Part shown: one piece after another, positions 10,776 through 19,445 of the stretch
How the letters are laid out: each line of letters begins with the position of its first letter
Numbering within the stretch: position 1 is the stretch's first letter
NCBI RefSeq assembly: GCF_006494375.1
Contig: NZ_VHIZ01000008.1
Span: 56,114 to 120,113, forward strand
Reading direction: 5' to 3'
Source of the DNA: Pantoea anthophila
GTDB taxonomy: Bacteria; Pseudomonadota; Gammaproteobacteria; Enterobacterales; Enterobacteriaceae
Length of the DNA stretch: 64,000 nt
Made by a program: the position numbers and the translations under genes
Notes under the pieces: generated by a model
What the model saw: the letters and a program-made list of their open reading frames with translations, nothing else
Databases searched by the model: none
Told to the model about the DNA's origin: nothing

Positions 10776-11321
10776 TCAGAAACGCAGTGAAGCCCCGACA
10801 TAAGGACCATCGACCAGCACGTTATCTTTGCGTCCATCTTTGTTGTTCAGCTCGATGTACTGATAACCCACGCGCAGGTTAAGCAGTGAGACCGGCGTGA
10901 AGCTCAGGCCGCCCGCCGCTTCCTGGTAGCTGTCCAGCTGATCGGTGAAGGACTCCGGCGCATAGTAATATTCGCCATACAGGCCCCACATGCTGTTCAG
11001 GCTGTAGTGTGCTGCACCACCCAGCGCCACCGCAAATCCATCTTTTCCATCTTCAGGATGGGTGAAGATCGCTTTTGCGGTCGGCGCCAGACGCAGCGGC
11101 CCGAAATCGACGTTGTAACCCAGACCGGCACCGTAGGTGCTGCCGTCATGGTCGCTACGCAGCCAGTTACCCTTCAGAAACAGCCCCGGCGTGGTGGTGC
11201 CCAGACCCAGATTCAGGTTGGTGTTGTGTTCACTGACATCAACACTGCCTTCGATTGCCTGAGCGGCACCGCTCAGTAAAACCAGCCCGAGGGCGCTCCC
11301 GGTAACAAGTTGCTTAAACAT
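10776..11321 (-). CDS. YfaZ-family outer-membrane protein
   Basis: 181 aa with a clear signal peptide (hydrophobic stretch to SGAAQA, about 22 residues), then alternating beta-strand-like sequence with many Gly and aromatic residues and the C-terminal motif ending in LRF, as for outer-membrane barrels. It resembles the YfaZ family of predicted porin-like proteins, whose function is unknown. A GGAG Shine-Dalgarno lies 7 bases before the ATG. It belongs to a block inserted between actP and yjcE relative to E. coli. Confidence 0.75.
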   Translation of the reverse strand: MFKQLVTGSALGLVLLSGAAQAIEGSVDVSEHNTNLNLGLGTTTPGLFLKGNWLRSDHDGSTYGAGLGYNVDFGPLRLAPTAKAIFTHPEDGKDGFAVALGGAAHYSLNSMWGLYGEYYYAPESFTDQLDSYQEAAGGLSFTPVSLLNLRVGYQYIELNNKDGRKDNVLVDGPYVGASLRF

Positions 11322-11457
11322 GATTCCACTCCGTGAAAGGACAATTAATTCGGCCGCAAGGTTAACAGCCTGAAAAACGGAGACAACATTATCCGGAAAA
11401 CTTTACGTAAAAATACGTGTCGCGGTCAGGAGAGTCGCCTGCGCAGAGCAGTGTAGA

Positions 11458-12153
11458 CTATATCGTCCACATCAGGTGTCCAATCAGCGGAGCCAGAACC
11501 ACGGTCACCACGCCAGAAAGCATCATCACCAGGCTGGCGACAACGCCCTCCTGCTGCCCAAGCTGATAAGCACGTGCCGTTCCGGCGCCGTGCGATGCTG
11601 CGCCCAGTCCCGCGCCTTTCGCTACGCCCTGCTTAATGGCAATGCGCAGAAACAGGACGTCACCCACCGCCATGCCAAACACGCCAGTGATCACCACAAA
11701 CAGCGCCACCAGATCGGGCTGTCCGCCAATCGGCCCCGCGGCGGCCAGCGCAAAGGGGGTGGTGATGGAGCGAACAGCGAGGCTGCGCTGAATCGACTCC
11801 GGTAACGTCAGCAGCCGCGCCAGCCAGACGGAACTGCAGACAGCCACCAGCGTGGCGGTCACGACGCCCGCGCTCAGCGACAGCCAGTGACGCTTAATAA
11901 TCGCCACGTTCTCATACACCGGCACGGCGAAGGCCAGCGTGGCGGGCCCCAGCAGCCACAGCAGCCAGTGGTTTTCAGCGATGTAATCCTGCCAGCTGAT
12001 GTGCGTCAGCAGCAGTAGCGCCACCAGCACCAGCGGCGTCATGACCAGTGGCATCAGCAGCAGCGTCCGCCAGCGCCGGTAGAGCCGTTTATTCAGCGCA
12101 TAGACCAGCAGGGTCACCGCCACACAGAGCAGGCTGAGCAGAATATCACGCAT
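11458..12153 (-). CDS. LrgB/CidB-family membrane protein
   Basis: Polytopic inner-membrane protein of 232 aa of the LrgB/CidB (holin-antiholin associated, YohK) family, with motifs PFALAAAGPIGG and AASHGAGTARAYQLG. The longer open frame begins in a GC-rich run inside lrgA. I chose the ATG at 12153, which overlaps the last 8 bases of the lrgA-like gene and starts with MRDILLS. Members are tied to murein hydrolase control or to pyruvate/acetate-linked transport, depending on the species. The partner gene is directly upstream and a LysR regulator is divergent. Confidence 0.85.
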   Translation of the reverse strand: MRDILLSLLCVAVTLLVYALNKRLYRRWRTLLLMPLVMTPLVLVALLLLTHISWQDYIAENHWLLWLLGPATLAFAVPVYENVAIIKRHWLSLSAGVVTATLVAVCSSVWLARLLTLPESIQRSLAVRSITTPFALAAAGPIGGQPDLVALFVVITGVFGMAVGDVLFLRIAIKQGVAKGAGLGAASHGAGTARAYQLGQQEGVVASLVMMLSGVVTVVLAPLIGHLMWTI

Positions 12154-12571
12154 GGGGGCCCTGCTTACGCGCGGCGCGCGCGACTTCATACTGATAAAGC
12201 CGATCCACGACCCAGGCGGTGGAAGCCAGCACCAGCACGGTACTGACGCCGATCACCACGCAGATGCGCCAGCCGTCGACCCGCAGCAGATCGCCATAGT
12301 TGACCACCGCAACCACGGCCGGAATGAAGAACAGCAGCATCTCGGCCAGCAGCCAGCGTGACCCCGCTTTCACCCAGTTGAGCGGCACGACGCGCGTCAC
12401 GATCAATGCCAGCAGCAGCAGCATGCCGACGATGTTGGCAGGCAACGGCAGATGCAGCCACGTTACCAGCCGGTCGCAGGCGATAAACAGACCGATATAG
12501 AACCCCAGCTGCAGCGGCAGACTCAGCCATTGCGCTGCGCGGTGACTGCGTGGTGTGAGTGCTAACGCCAT
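12146..12571 (-). CDS. LrgA/CidA-family membrane protein
   Basis: 141 aa with four predicted membrane helices, including the family motif PANIVGMLLLLALI and LLFFIPAVVAVVNYGDLL. It is a holin-like LrgA/CidA (YohJ) protein. It starts from an ATG preceded by AGAAGG. It overlaps the following lrgB-like gene by 8 bp, so the two form one unit. Divergent from the LysR gene with about 100 bp between, a typical autoregulator arrangement. Confidence 0.85.
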   Translation of the reverse strand: MALALTPRSHRAAQWLSLPLQLGFYIGLFIACDRLVTWLHLPLPANIVGMLLLLALIVTRVVPLNWVKAGSRWLLAEMLLFFIPAVVAVVNYGDLLRVDGWRICVVIGVSTVLVLASTAWVVDRLYQYEVARAARKQGPHA

Positions 12572-12673
12572 ACCCTTCTCTCCCGATTAAATTCACCGCA
12601 CCAGTATAAATCGGCGACAGAAGGTGAAAAAAATGAATTAAAATTATCGTGATCATGCCTTAAAGGAATAGTT

Positions 12674-13576
12674 ATGGATGTCCGCGCCCTGCGTTACTTT
12701 ACTGAAGTGGTTCGTCAGCAGAGCTTTACCCGAGCGGCACAGAAGCTGTTTGTGACGCAGCCGACCATCAGCAAAATGCTGCGCCAGCTGGAGGAGGAGC
12801 TGGGCTGTACGCTGCTTCTGCGTGATGGCCGTCGCCTGCATCTTACCGACAGCGGACAGGCGGTCTATCAGCGCGGGCAGGCGATCCTGCAGGAGTTTCA
12901 TCAGCTGGAAGCGGAGATCGGTGACATCAACGAGCTGAAAACCGGTGAGCTGCGGCTCGGCATTCCACCGATGGTCGGGATGCAGATAGCCGGATCGATC
13001 TCCGCGTTTCGCCGCCGCTATCCGGGTGTGGCGCTGAAAATTTCGGAGTTTGGCGGGCTGACCGTCCAGCAGGCGGTGCTGGCGGGCACTCTGGACATCG
13101 CCCTGACCGCCCTGCCGGTTGACGCCGGGCTGCCGCTAAACACCCTGCCCCTGATGCACCATCCGCTCTGCGTGCTGCTGCCCCGGCATCCGGCGTGGCT
13201 TGGCCGCCAGCAGATTGGACTGGCTGAACTGGCGCAGCATCCGCTGCTGATTTTCAACGAGGAGTTTTCGCTGAACCGTCAGCTGATGCAGGCGTTTCAG
13301 CGGCTCAGTCTGACGCCGACGATAGCGGTGCGCAGCGGCCAGTGGGATTTTCTGGCGGCGATGGTGCAGGCGGAAATGGGGCTGGCGATTCTGCCGGAGC
13401 CGATCTGTCAGCGGCTGGATAAGCACTCTTTATTGTGGCTGCCGCTGGAGTCGGAGCTGAAATGGAGTCTGGGTCTGATCTGGCGGGAAGGCAGTTATCT
13501 GTCGCGCAGTGCGCAGGCGTGGATAGCGTGCTGTCGCGAGCACTGGCCGGATCAGCCGCCGCGTCTGTCGGTGTAG
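12674..13576 (+). CDS. LysR-family regulator, CidR-like
   Basis: 300 aa. The N-terminal winged HTH (MDVRALRYFTEVVRQQSF, then QPTISKMLRQLEEELG) is followed by a type 2 periplasmic-binding-like effector domain with LRLGIPPM-like and LPRHPAWLG segments. AAGGA lies before the ATG. Divergent transcription from the lrgA/lrgB-like pair suggests that it controls that pair. CidR regulators of Gram-positive bacteria respond to acetate or pyruvate overflow, and here the locus is next to the acetate operon, so an acetate-related signal is a reasonable inference. Confidence 0.85.
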   Translation: MDVRALRYFTEVVRQQSFTRAAQKLFVTQPTISKMLRQLEEELGCTLLLRDGRRLHLTDSGQAVYQRGQAILQEFHQLEAEIGDINELKTGELRLGIPPMVGMQIAGSISAFRRRYPGVALKISEFGGLTVQQAVLAGTLDIALTALPVDAGLPLNTLPLMHHPLCVLLPRHPAWLGRQQIGLAELAQHPLLIFNEEFSLNRQLMQAFQRLSLTPTIAVRSGQWDFLAAMVQAEMGLAILPEPICQRLDKHSLLWLPLESELKWSLGLIWREGSYLSRSAQAWIACCREHWPDQPPRLSV

Positions 13577-13580
13577 CAGG

Positions 13581-13611
13581 CGGGCGCGCCGCGTTATCGC
13601 AGACGCGCCCG
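13581..13611. terminator. Hairpin between convergent LysR and yjcE genes
   Basis: CGGGCGCG and CGCGCCCG form a perfect 8 bp stem around a 15-base loop, between two converging stop codons. There is no clear T tract, so termination is likely but not certain. Confidence 0.5.
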
Positions 13612-13618
13612 TTGCGGA

Positions 13619-15268
13619 TTACTCCTCTTTTTCGATCAGCAGCGCTTCCAGCAGGTCCAGGTCGTGCAGTAATTTCTGCATCGTCTCATTGGAGATCTGC
13701 TGAGTGGCGCGCAGATGATAGACCTCGGCGCGTTCAGCGCGCAGCCCGGTCAGGCGGAAGCGACGCTCCAGGTTTTCAGCGAACAGCGCATGTTCGAGGT
13801 CGTTCTTCCCTTCGGCGCGACGACGTAAGTTGCCGATCACCCGCAGGCTCACCTCTTTCAGCAGCTCCGGATCGATATTCTCTTCCGACTCCTTCTCCAG
13901 CCGCTCTTCCATTTTGTGCAGGCTCTCAATCGCGGCTCCGGCCATGACGGCACGGGCGTTCTGCAGTTCGCGGCGATGCGCACCCTTGTCGATGGTATCG
14001 ATGCCGCGCAGCAGAATCGGCAGGATCACTACACCCACCAGCAGCGAGAACAGAATCACCCCGGTCGCAATAAACACCAGCTCATAGCGCGCCGGGAAGG
14101 GTTCGCCATTGCTCAGGAACAGGGGAATAGAGAGCACACCCGCCAGGGTAATCGCACCGCGGACACCGGCAAAAGAGGCGATCAGCAGTTCGCGCAGCGA
14201 ATAGTTAGAGAACTCCAGCGGCTTCTTCTTCAGCAGGCGTTTGCTGAAGCGCTGCATAATCCACAGCCAGCCGAAACGCACCAGCATCAGCGCCAGATAG
14301 ACCAGCGCGATATCAGCGAACAGCATCCAGAGTTCGACGTTGGGATCGGCCTGCGCCTGGTCAACCGAGGTCTGCAGAATGTCCGGTAACTGCAGGCCAA
14401 GCATCAGGAAGACCATGCCGTTAAAGACAAACTCCAGCATCTGCCAGACGCTGTTGGCGCGCAGACGCATCGCCAGCGGAGCCTGACGGATAATGCCGGA
14501 GCGGGTGATGGTCATACCGGCCGCCACGGCTGCCAGGATGCCTGACACACCCAGATGTTCGGCAATCAGGTAAGAGGCGAACGGCAGCAGCAGCAGCAGA
14601 ACGGTCTGGGTCGCCGGGTCGTCACCGCTCCAGCGGCTGAGCAGGCGCAGCGATTTCCCGTAGAGCCAGCAGACCGCTACACCCGCCACCAGACCACCGA
14701 CGGCGACTTTCAGGAATTCGATGCTCGCGCCGCCCCAGGTAAAGACCATGGTGCCCATGGCGACAGCCACGGCAAACTTCAGCGACACCAGGCCCGACGC
14801 GTCGTTCATCAGTGCTTCACCCTGCACGATCGACATAATCTTTTTGGGAATGCGGCCTTCACCGACGATGCCGGAGAGCGCCACGGCGTCGGTGGGCGAC
14901 AGTACCGCCGCCAGTGCAAAAGCGGGGATCAGCGGGATACCTGGCACCATCCAGTAGATGAGATAGCCGATACCAATTACGGTAATCAGCACCAGCGCCA
15001 GCGCTAAGCCGATAATTTCACGACCGTGATGCAGGAACTCACTGATCGGCGTCTTCCAGCCATCCGCGAACAGCAGCGGCGGGATGAACAGCACCAGAAA
15101 CAGTTCCGGATCAAAGTCGACATGCAGACCAAACGTCGGCCAGGCCAGCAGCGCACCAGCGGCGATCTGGACAAGGGGTAACGGGATCTGAAAAGGGAGA
15201 ATGCGGGCCGCGACGCCGGAGAGCGACACGACCAGCGTCATGATGAGAATAGTAAAAAAGATTTCCAT
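13619..15268 (-). CDS. yjcE: CPA1-family Na+/H+ antiporter YjcE
   Basis: 549 aa, the same length as E. coli YjcE. An N-terminal membrane domain of about 12 helices carries the ion-translocation region LSPTDAVALSGI (around residues 124-135) and GEALMNDASGLV (around 149-160) typical of CPA1 exchangers. A cytoplasmic tail of about 150 residues rich in Glu, Arg and Leu with coiled-coil character follows. AAGGAAAGC precedes the ATG. The physiological substrate is unproven. Confidence 0.92.
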   Translation of the reverse strand: MEIFFTILIMTLVVSLSGVAARILPFQIPLPLVQIAAGALLAWPTFGLHVDFDPELFLVLFIPPLLFADGWKTPISEFLHHGREIIGLALALVLITVIGIGYLIYWMVPGIPLIPAFALAAVLSPTDAVALSGIVGEGRIPKKIMSIVQGEALMNDASGLVSLKFAVAVAMGTMVFTWGGASIEFLKVAVGGLVAGVAVCWLYGKSLRLLSRWSGDDPATQTVLLLLLPFASYLIAEHLGVSGILAAVAAGMTITRSGIIRQAPLAMRLRANSVWQMLEFVFNGMVFLMLGLQLPDILQTSVDQAQADPNVELWMLFADIALVYLALMLVRFGWLWIMQRFSKRLLKKKPLEFSNYSLRELLIASFAGVRGAITLAGVLSIPLFLSNGEPFPARYELVFIATGVILFSLLVGVVILPILLRGIDTIDKGAHRRELQNARAVMAGAAIESLHKMEERLEKESEENIDPELLKEVSLRVIGNLRRRAEGKNDLEHALFAENLERRFRLTGLRAERAEVYHLRATQQISNETMQKLLHDLDLLEALLIEKEE

Positions 15269-15413
15269 GCTTTCCTTAGGCGTCGTTTCTTTCAGTCATT
15301 GGTTAAGCGATAAAGTGTAAAACAAACGGCGATGAAGGGTGTCAGCTACGCGTGCGACGAGGAGGAAAAAAGTGAAAAATTCCGGACGCGTTGTTACACG
15401 TCCGGTTCAGCAG

Positions 15414-16763
15414 TCAGATCGCCCAGCCTCCGGCATAAAACGCCACCAGCGCAACGGCAATCACGACGGTGCCGACGTTAAGCCTGCGCCATTCGCCCGC
15501 GAAGAGACGGCCCACTACCAGGCTGGCAAACCCAATCATGATGCCGGTCACGATGTTGCAGGTGAGCACGATGATCACCGCCGTTAACAGACCCGACATC
15601 GCATCGACAAAATCAGCGAAGTCGATTTTTGCCACGTTGCTCAGCATCAGCAGACCCACATACATCAGGGCAGGTGCCGTGGCGTATGCCGGTACCAGGT
15701 AAGCCAGCGGCGACATAAACAGAATGGCCAGGAACAGCAGGCCGACCACAATGGCGGTCAGACCCGTTTTACCGCCCGCCGCCGTTCCCGCCGCCGACTC
15801 GATATAGACCGCCGCCGGCGACGCGCCGACCAGACCGGCGAACAGGCTGCTGACAGAGTCCGAGGTCAGGGCACGGCCGCCATTGATGATCTGGCCCTGC
15901 TTATCCAGCAGATTGGCTTGCCCCGCCACGGCGCGAATGGTGCCGGTGGCATCAAAGACCGCCGTCATGACCAGTGCCAGCACGCTCGGCAGCACCACCG
16001 GCTGCAGGGCACCCATGATATCGAGGCTGAACAGCAGCGACTGTCCCTGCGCATCACGCAGGTCAGGCAGCGCAAACAGCCCGTGATACGTCACCGCCGG
16101 GTCAAAGATCAGTCCCAGCAGTGAAATAGCGATAATCGTCAGCAGGATGCCGCCCGGCACCCGGCGCTTCTCCAGCCCGATAATCGCCGCCAGACCCAGC
16201 AGCGTCATCATCACCGGAAAGGTGGTGAAGTGGCCCAGGGCGACCGGCAGGCCGGGAGCCGGATTTTTAACGACCAGGCCCACGCCATCCGCCGCAATCA
16301 GCAGCAGAAACAGACCAATTCCGACGCCAGTGCCATGCGCCACCCCCATCGGCAGATTGCGCAGGATCCACGCACGGATACCGGTGACGGAGATCAGCGT
16401 AAAGAGCAGGCCCATCAGGAACACCGCGCCCAGCGCGACCGGCACGCTGATGTGCTGACCCAGCACCAGGCTGAATGCGGTAAAGGCGGTTAACGAGATC
16501 GCGCAGCCAATCGCCATCGGCAGATTGGCCCATAAGCCCATCAGGATAGAACCAAAGCTGGCGACCAGACAGGTGGCGACAAAGACGGCCGTCGGGGAGA
16601 AACCGGCTTTGCCCAGCATCACCGGTACGACGATTACGGAGTAAACCATCGCCAGAAAGGTGGTGAGTCCGGCCAGAATTTCCTGACGCACGCTGCTGCC
16701 TCGCGCCGAGATCGAGAACCAGGCGTCCAGTTTTCCACTGGCCGGGCGTGATTCAGTTGACAT
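15414..16763 (-). CDS. ghxP: Guanine/hypoxanthine permease GhxP (NCS2/AzgA-like)
   Basis: 449 aa, identical in length to E. coli GhxP (YjcD), a proton-coupled high-affinity guanine and hypoxanthine importer. Motifs seen are [36 protein letters not shown] and the conserved [22 protein letters not shown]. The ATG has GAGG 7 bases upstream. A near-perfect PurR operator sits about 100 bp upstream, which agrees with E. coli, where this gene belongs to the PurR regulon. Confidence 0.95.
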   Translation of the reverse strand: MSTESRPASGKLDAWFSISARGSSVRQEILAGLTTFLAMVYSVIVVPVMLGKAGFSPTAVFVATCLVASFGSILMGLWANLPMAIGCAISLTAFTAFSLVLGQHISVPVALGAVFLMGLLFTLISVTGIRAWILRNLPMGVAHGTGVGIGLFLLLIAADGVGLVVKNPAPGLPVALGHFTTFPVMMTLLGLAAIIGLEKRRVPGGILLTIIAISLLGLIFDPAVTYHGLFALPDLRDAQGQSLLFSLDIMGALQPVVLPSVLALVMTAVFDATGTIRAVAGQANLLDKQGQIINGGRALTSDSVSSLFAGLVGASPAAVYIESAAGTAAGGKTGLTAIVVGLLFLAILFMSPLAYLVPAYATAPALMYVGLLMLSNVAKIDFADFVDAMSGLLTAVIIVLTCNIVTGIMIGFASLVVGRLFAGEWRRLNVGTVVIAVALVAFYAGGWAI

Positions 16764-17120
16764 AATTGAGCCTCAAAAATTTTTGTTGTGTGGATCGCTC
16801 TGCGGCCATCGCTGTCCCTGGAATAAGCGGGTAGACGGTAACCCTGACCGGGCGGACCCGGCAGGCAAACGTTTACCTTGCCGCAGAGTGTGGGTCGCTA
16901 AAGGCGGCCGGATAAAAAGGCAGGCGATTATCCGGCGTTTGGCGGCACAGTTTCAACTGTCAGAGGGAGATTGTTCAGCATAAAGACCGCGGTTCAGGGC
17001 GGAAAAGCGTGCAGCCGGGACCAGTGCAACGCGCTGACGCATTGAAGTTAAAGCGGTTTCTGGCGGACGTGTCACCGGCATAGCCGTGAAGAGAGACGGC
17101 TCGCCGGGCGAAAAAGAGGA
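16764..17120. other. ghxP upstream region
   Basis: 357 bp without a gene. It contains the PurR box at 16863-16878 and a 9 bp inverted repeat (GCCGGATAA 16907-16915, TTATCCGGC 16928-16936) with a 12-base loop. That repeat may end gst transcription or form part of the ghxP leader. It does not match the purine riboswitch consensus. Confidence 0.6.
16863..16878. promoter_or_regulatory. PurR operator upstream of ghxP
   Basis: AGGCAAACGTTTACCT matches the PurR operator pattern ANGCAAACGTTTNCNT at every fixed position. It lies 100 bp upstream of the ghxP ATG, so hypoxanthine/guanine-dependent repression of the permease gene is expected. Confidence 0.85.
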
Positions 17121-17786
17121 TCAGCCTGGCAGCGAAAGCTCGCCGCCCTGAGCGATCGCGCGCTGCCAGGCGGCGCGCTGCTGCACGGTCTCTAACCATT
17201 TCCGGGTGGCGGGCATCTGATCCAGCCCGGCGCGCTGCGCCAGTGCCAGCAGCGGAAAGCTCATCTGGACATCGGCTATGGAGAAGCGCTCACCGGCAAA
17301 CCAGGGGTTAGCTGCCAGATGCTGTTCAATCATCTTCATGTGCGGCTTTAGCTGTTTATCCAGATACGCCTTCTGCACCCCTTTCCCGAATGCCGCCCCG
17401 ACCGGACGCAGCAGCCACGGCACCGGGGCTTTACCCATCTGCCCGAAGATCAGCTTCATCACCAGCAGCGGCATCAGCGATCCCTCGGCGTAGTGCAGCC
17501 AGTAGCGGCACTGCAGACGTGACGCCTCATCACTGATTTTCAGCCGGAAGGTGTGATCGTAGTTCTCTTCCAGGTATTCCAGGATGACTCCCGACTCGGC
17601 CACAACCCGGTTGCCGTCGGTAATCACCGGCGATTTCCCCAGCGGATGCACCTTTTTCAGCGCCTCCGGGGCCAGCATCGTCGGTTCGCGTTGATAGCGT
17701 TTAATCTGGTACGGCACTTCCAGCTCTTCCAGCAGCCACAATACGCGTTGCGAGCGCGATTGCTCAAGATGGTGAACGGTGATCAT
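17121..17786 (-). CDS. Glutathione S-transferase family protein
   Basis: 221 aa cytosolic GST. The N-terminal thioredoxin-like domain shows SRSQRVLWLLEEL, the cis-proline motif GKSPVITDG and the glutathione-binding AESGVILEYLEE. An all-alpha C-terminal domain contains the FSIADVQMSFPL motif. The first ATG of a double ATG is too close to AGGGA, so the second (17786) was chosen. It lies next to soxR and may be part of the oxidative-stress neighbourhood, though no SoxS box was identified. The substrate is unknown. Confidence 0.88.
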   Translation of the reverse strand: MITVHHLEQSRSQRVLWLLEELEVPYQIKRYQREPTMLAPEALKKVHPLGKSPVITDGNRVVAESGVILEYLEENYDHTFRLKISDEASRLQCRYWLHYAEGSLMPLLVMKLIFGQMGKAPVPWLLRPVGAAFGKGVQKAYLDKQLKPHMKMIEQHLAANPWFAGERFSIADVQMSFPLLALAQRAGLDQMPATRKWLETVQQRAAWQRAIAQGGELSLPG

Positions 17787-17825
17787 CATGATTCCCTGTG
17801 TTTTGACCTCTCCTCAGTATAGACG

Positions 17826-18311
17826 TCACTCCACATCCGGATGTTTATCATCCTGTTCCGGGTCCAGCAGCACCGCTCCCGATCCCTGCTCGCCCAGCCG
17901 GTCGCCGGGATTACGCAGCGGGCAGTCGCGCATCGACAGGCAGCCGCAGCCGATACATCCATCCAGATCGTTGCGCAGGCGGGTCAGGGTTTCGATGCGC
18001 TTATCCAGCTCTTCGCGCCAGTGCCGGGTCAGCGCATCCCATTCCGGTGTCGACATCCGTTTGTCAGCCGGGATGTGATCGAGACTGTCGCTGACCGTCG
18101 CCAGCGGAATACCGATGCGCTGAGCAATCTTGATAATCGCCACGCGTCGCAGCACGTCACGACTGTATCGCCGCTGATTGCCGCTGTTACGCGTGCTGAA
18201 AACCAGCCCTTTGCTTTCATAAAAGTGCAGTGCCGACACCGCCACACCACTACGGCGCGCCACCTCACCCGGTGTTAACACCGGTTTGGGATAGTTGCGT
18301 TCTTTTTTCAT
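17826..18311 (-). CDS. soxR: Redox-sensing transcription factor SoxR
   Basis: MerR-family activator, 161 aa. The N-terminal HTH ([23 protein letters not shown]) is followed by a dimerisation helix and the [2Fe-2S] ligand motif [12 protein letters not shown] (around residues 119-130), the sensing centre for redox-cycling agents. A short extra acidic C-terminal tail ends the protein. It is divergent from soxS, with the operator between them at the site where E. coli SoxR binds. Confidence 0.97.
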   Translation of the reverse strand: MKKERNYPKPVLTPGEVARRSGVAVSALHFYESKGLVFSTRNSGNQRRYSRDVLRRVAIIKIAQRIGIPLATVSDSLDHIPADKRMSTPEWDALTRHWREELDKRIETLTRLRNDLDGCIGCGCLSMRDCPLRNPGDRLGEQGSGAVLLDPEQDDKHPDVE

Positions 18312-18318
18312 CAGGCCC

Positions 18319-18349
18319 TTTACCTCAAGTTAACTTGAGGAATTATACT
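18319..18349 (+). promoter_or_regulatory. soxS promoter with SoxR operator
   Basis: The 18 bp perfect palindrome CCTCAAGTTAACTTGAGG (18323-18340) is identical to the E. coli SoxR box as I know it. It sits between -35 TTTACC (18319-18324) and -10 TATACT (18344-18349). The 19 bp spacer is the over-long spacing that MerR-type activators such as SoxR correct by DNA distortion. Confidence 0.95.
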
Positions 18350-18411
18350 CCTTCTCTATCAAAACGACGAAACTCCCTATATCACTTATTAAGCACCAGA
18401 AGGATGAGGCC

Positions 18412-18837
18412 ATGATGCAAGAAGAGATCATTCATTCCCTGACGCACTGGATTGACCAGAACCTCGACAAGAGTCTGTCGATCGATGAAGTTGCCGCTAA
18501 ATCGGGTTATTCAAAATGGCACCTGCAGCGTATGTTCCGTACCGTGACGAAACAGACGCTGGGTGGCTATATTCGTGAGCGTCGCCTGACACTGGCAGCA
18601 GAAGCGCTGTCGCAGACACAGCGCCCGGTTTTTGATATCGCAATGCAATATGGCTACGACTCGCAGCAGACCTTCTCCCGCGTGTTTCGCCGCCAGTTTT
18701 CGCAGACGCCAACCGCCTACCGGCATACCATGCGACGTCAGGCGATTCAGCGTCCTCGCCTGCTGAGCTTTGGCTGCAACGACGGCATTGGCAGCTATAC
18801 CCAGCGCACCACCGGTGAGTGCTGTCCGGTTCGCTGA
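18412..18837 (+). CDS. soxS: Superoxide response regulator SoxS, with C-terminal extension
   Basis: AraC-family transcription factor, essentially one DNA-binding domain with two HTHs: VAAKSGYSKWHLQRMFR and IAMQYGYDSQQTFSRVFRRQF. It is made on SoxR activation and then turns on the soxRS regulon. E. coli SoxS ends soon after the P-x-x-YRH motif (107 aa). This one continues about 30 residues past AYRHT and includes three cysteines, a single one in SFGCND and a pair near the very C-terminus (ECCPVR). AGGATGAGG precedes two tandem ATGs and the first is reported. Confidence 0.92.
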   Translation: MMQEEIIHSLTHWIDQNLDKSLSIDEVAAKSGYSKWHLQRMFRTVTKQTLGGYIRERRLTLAAEALSQTQRPVFDIAMQYGYDSQQTFSRVFRRQFSQTPTAYRHTMRRQAIQRPRLLSFGCNDGIGSYTQRTTGECCPVR

Positions 18838-18962
18838 CCGGCAGATGCGCCTGCAACAGGCGCATCTGACTGAATTTCCCGCATTTCCTCCCCTGCCGTT
18901 CATTTTTCCCCCGCTCCAGCTGCCATACCAGAGTCAAATTTTGTTCAAAATTTAAAATCGGG

Positions 18963-18986
18963 TGATATAATGTGACCCAAGTCACA
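18963..18986 (+). promoter_or_regulatory. Extended -10 promoter overlapped by a consensus CRP palindrome
   Basis: TGATATAAT (18963-18971) is a perfect extended -10. It runs into TGTGACCCAAGTCACA (18971-18986), which matches the CRP half-sites TGTGA-N6-TCACA exactly. yjcB begins about 105 bp downstream. With the transcription start expected inside the CRP palindrome, CRP-cAMP would be placed to repress this promoter. FNR binding is less likely because the half-sites are TGTGA rather than TTGAT. Confidence 0.65.
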
Positions 18987-19091
18987 CTTTGAACCTGGTT
19001 TGACGGCGAAAAAGCCCCTCCTGACACGCTTTTCTGCCGCCGGTGATGTCCGCGAATTGTCAGGAATCCTTACTGATATTGAGGTCCACCG

Positions 19092-19373
19092 ATGGCCACG
19101 TTAACCGCCAGTTTTCTCGTTATGCGCTGGGAGTTGCTGAGCGCAGTTCTGATGTTTTTTGCCAGTACCCTGAAAACCCGACTGCGTCAGGATAGCCGTC
19201 ATGTGATGGCGTTTATGTGTGGCGGGATTGGTTTAGGTGTGACCTGCTGGTTTGTGACGGGGCTGATGGGCATCACCCTGAGCATGGAAAACGTGCATAA
19301 CTTTCTGGAAATCTCAAAGCATGCGTTTATCGATGTGATGAGTCAGGCACCTGCTGACTGGCCGATGCCCTGA
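19092..19373 (+). CDS. yjcB: YjcB-family small membrane protein
   Basis: 93 aa, the same length as E. coli YjcB, with two hydrophobic segments (around 6-27 and 40-62) and the family-like end APADWPMP. It is an uncharacterised enterobacterial inner-membrane protein. It keeps its E. coli position between soxS and ssb, although yjcC is absent. A CRP-type site lies upstream and a strong hairpin terminator follows. Confidence 0.85.
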   Translation: MATLTASFLVMRWELLSAVLMFFASTLKTRLRQDSRHVMAFMCGGIGLGVTCWFVTGLMGITLSMENVHNFLEISKHAFIDVMSQAPADWPMP

Positions 19374-19403
19374 TCGATTGCGATAATCCCCAATCGACAG
19401 GCA

Positions 19404-19432
19404 TAAAAAACCCCGCTGCGCGGGGTTTTTTA
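19404..19432. terminator. Bidirectional terminator between yjcB and the ATP-grasp gene
   Basis: A six-base perfect stem CCCCGC / GCGGGG with loop TGC is flanked by six A and six T. It serves yjcB on the plus strand and the ATP-grasp gene on the minus strand. Confidence 0.9.
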
Positions 19433-19445
19433 TATTGCTGTGTGT

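Noticed and set aside
12653..12901. Minus-strand ORF opposite the start of the LysR gene
   Set aside because: Complementary to a conserved HTH coding region and without homology of its own.
16764..17120. Possible purine riboswitch in the ghxP leader
   Set aside because: The conserved core and the two kissing-loop stems of purine riboswitches are absent, and a PurR operator already explains regulation.
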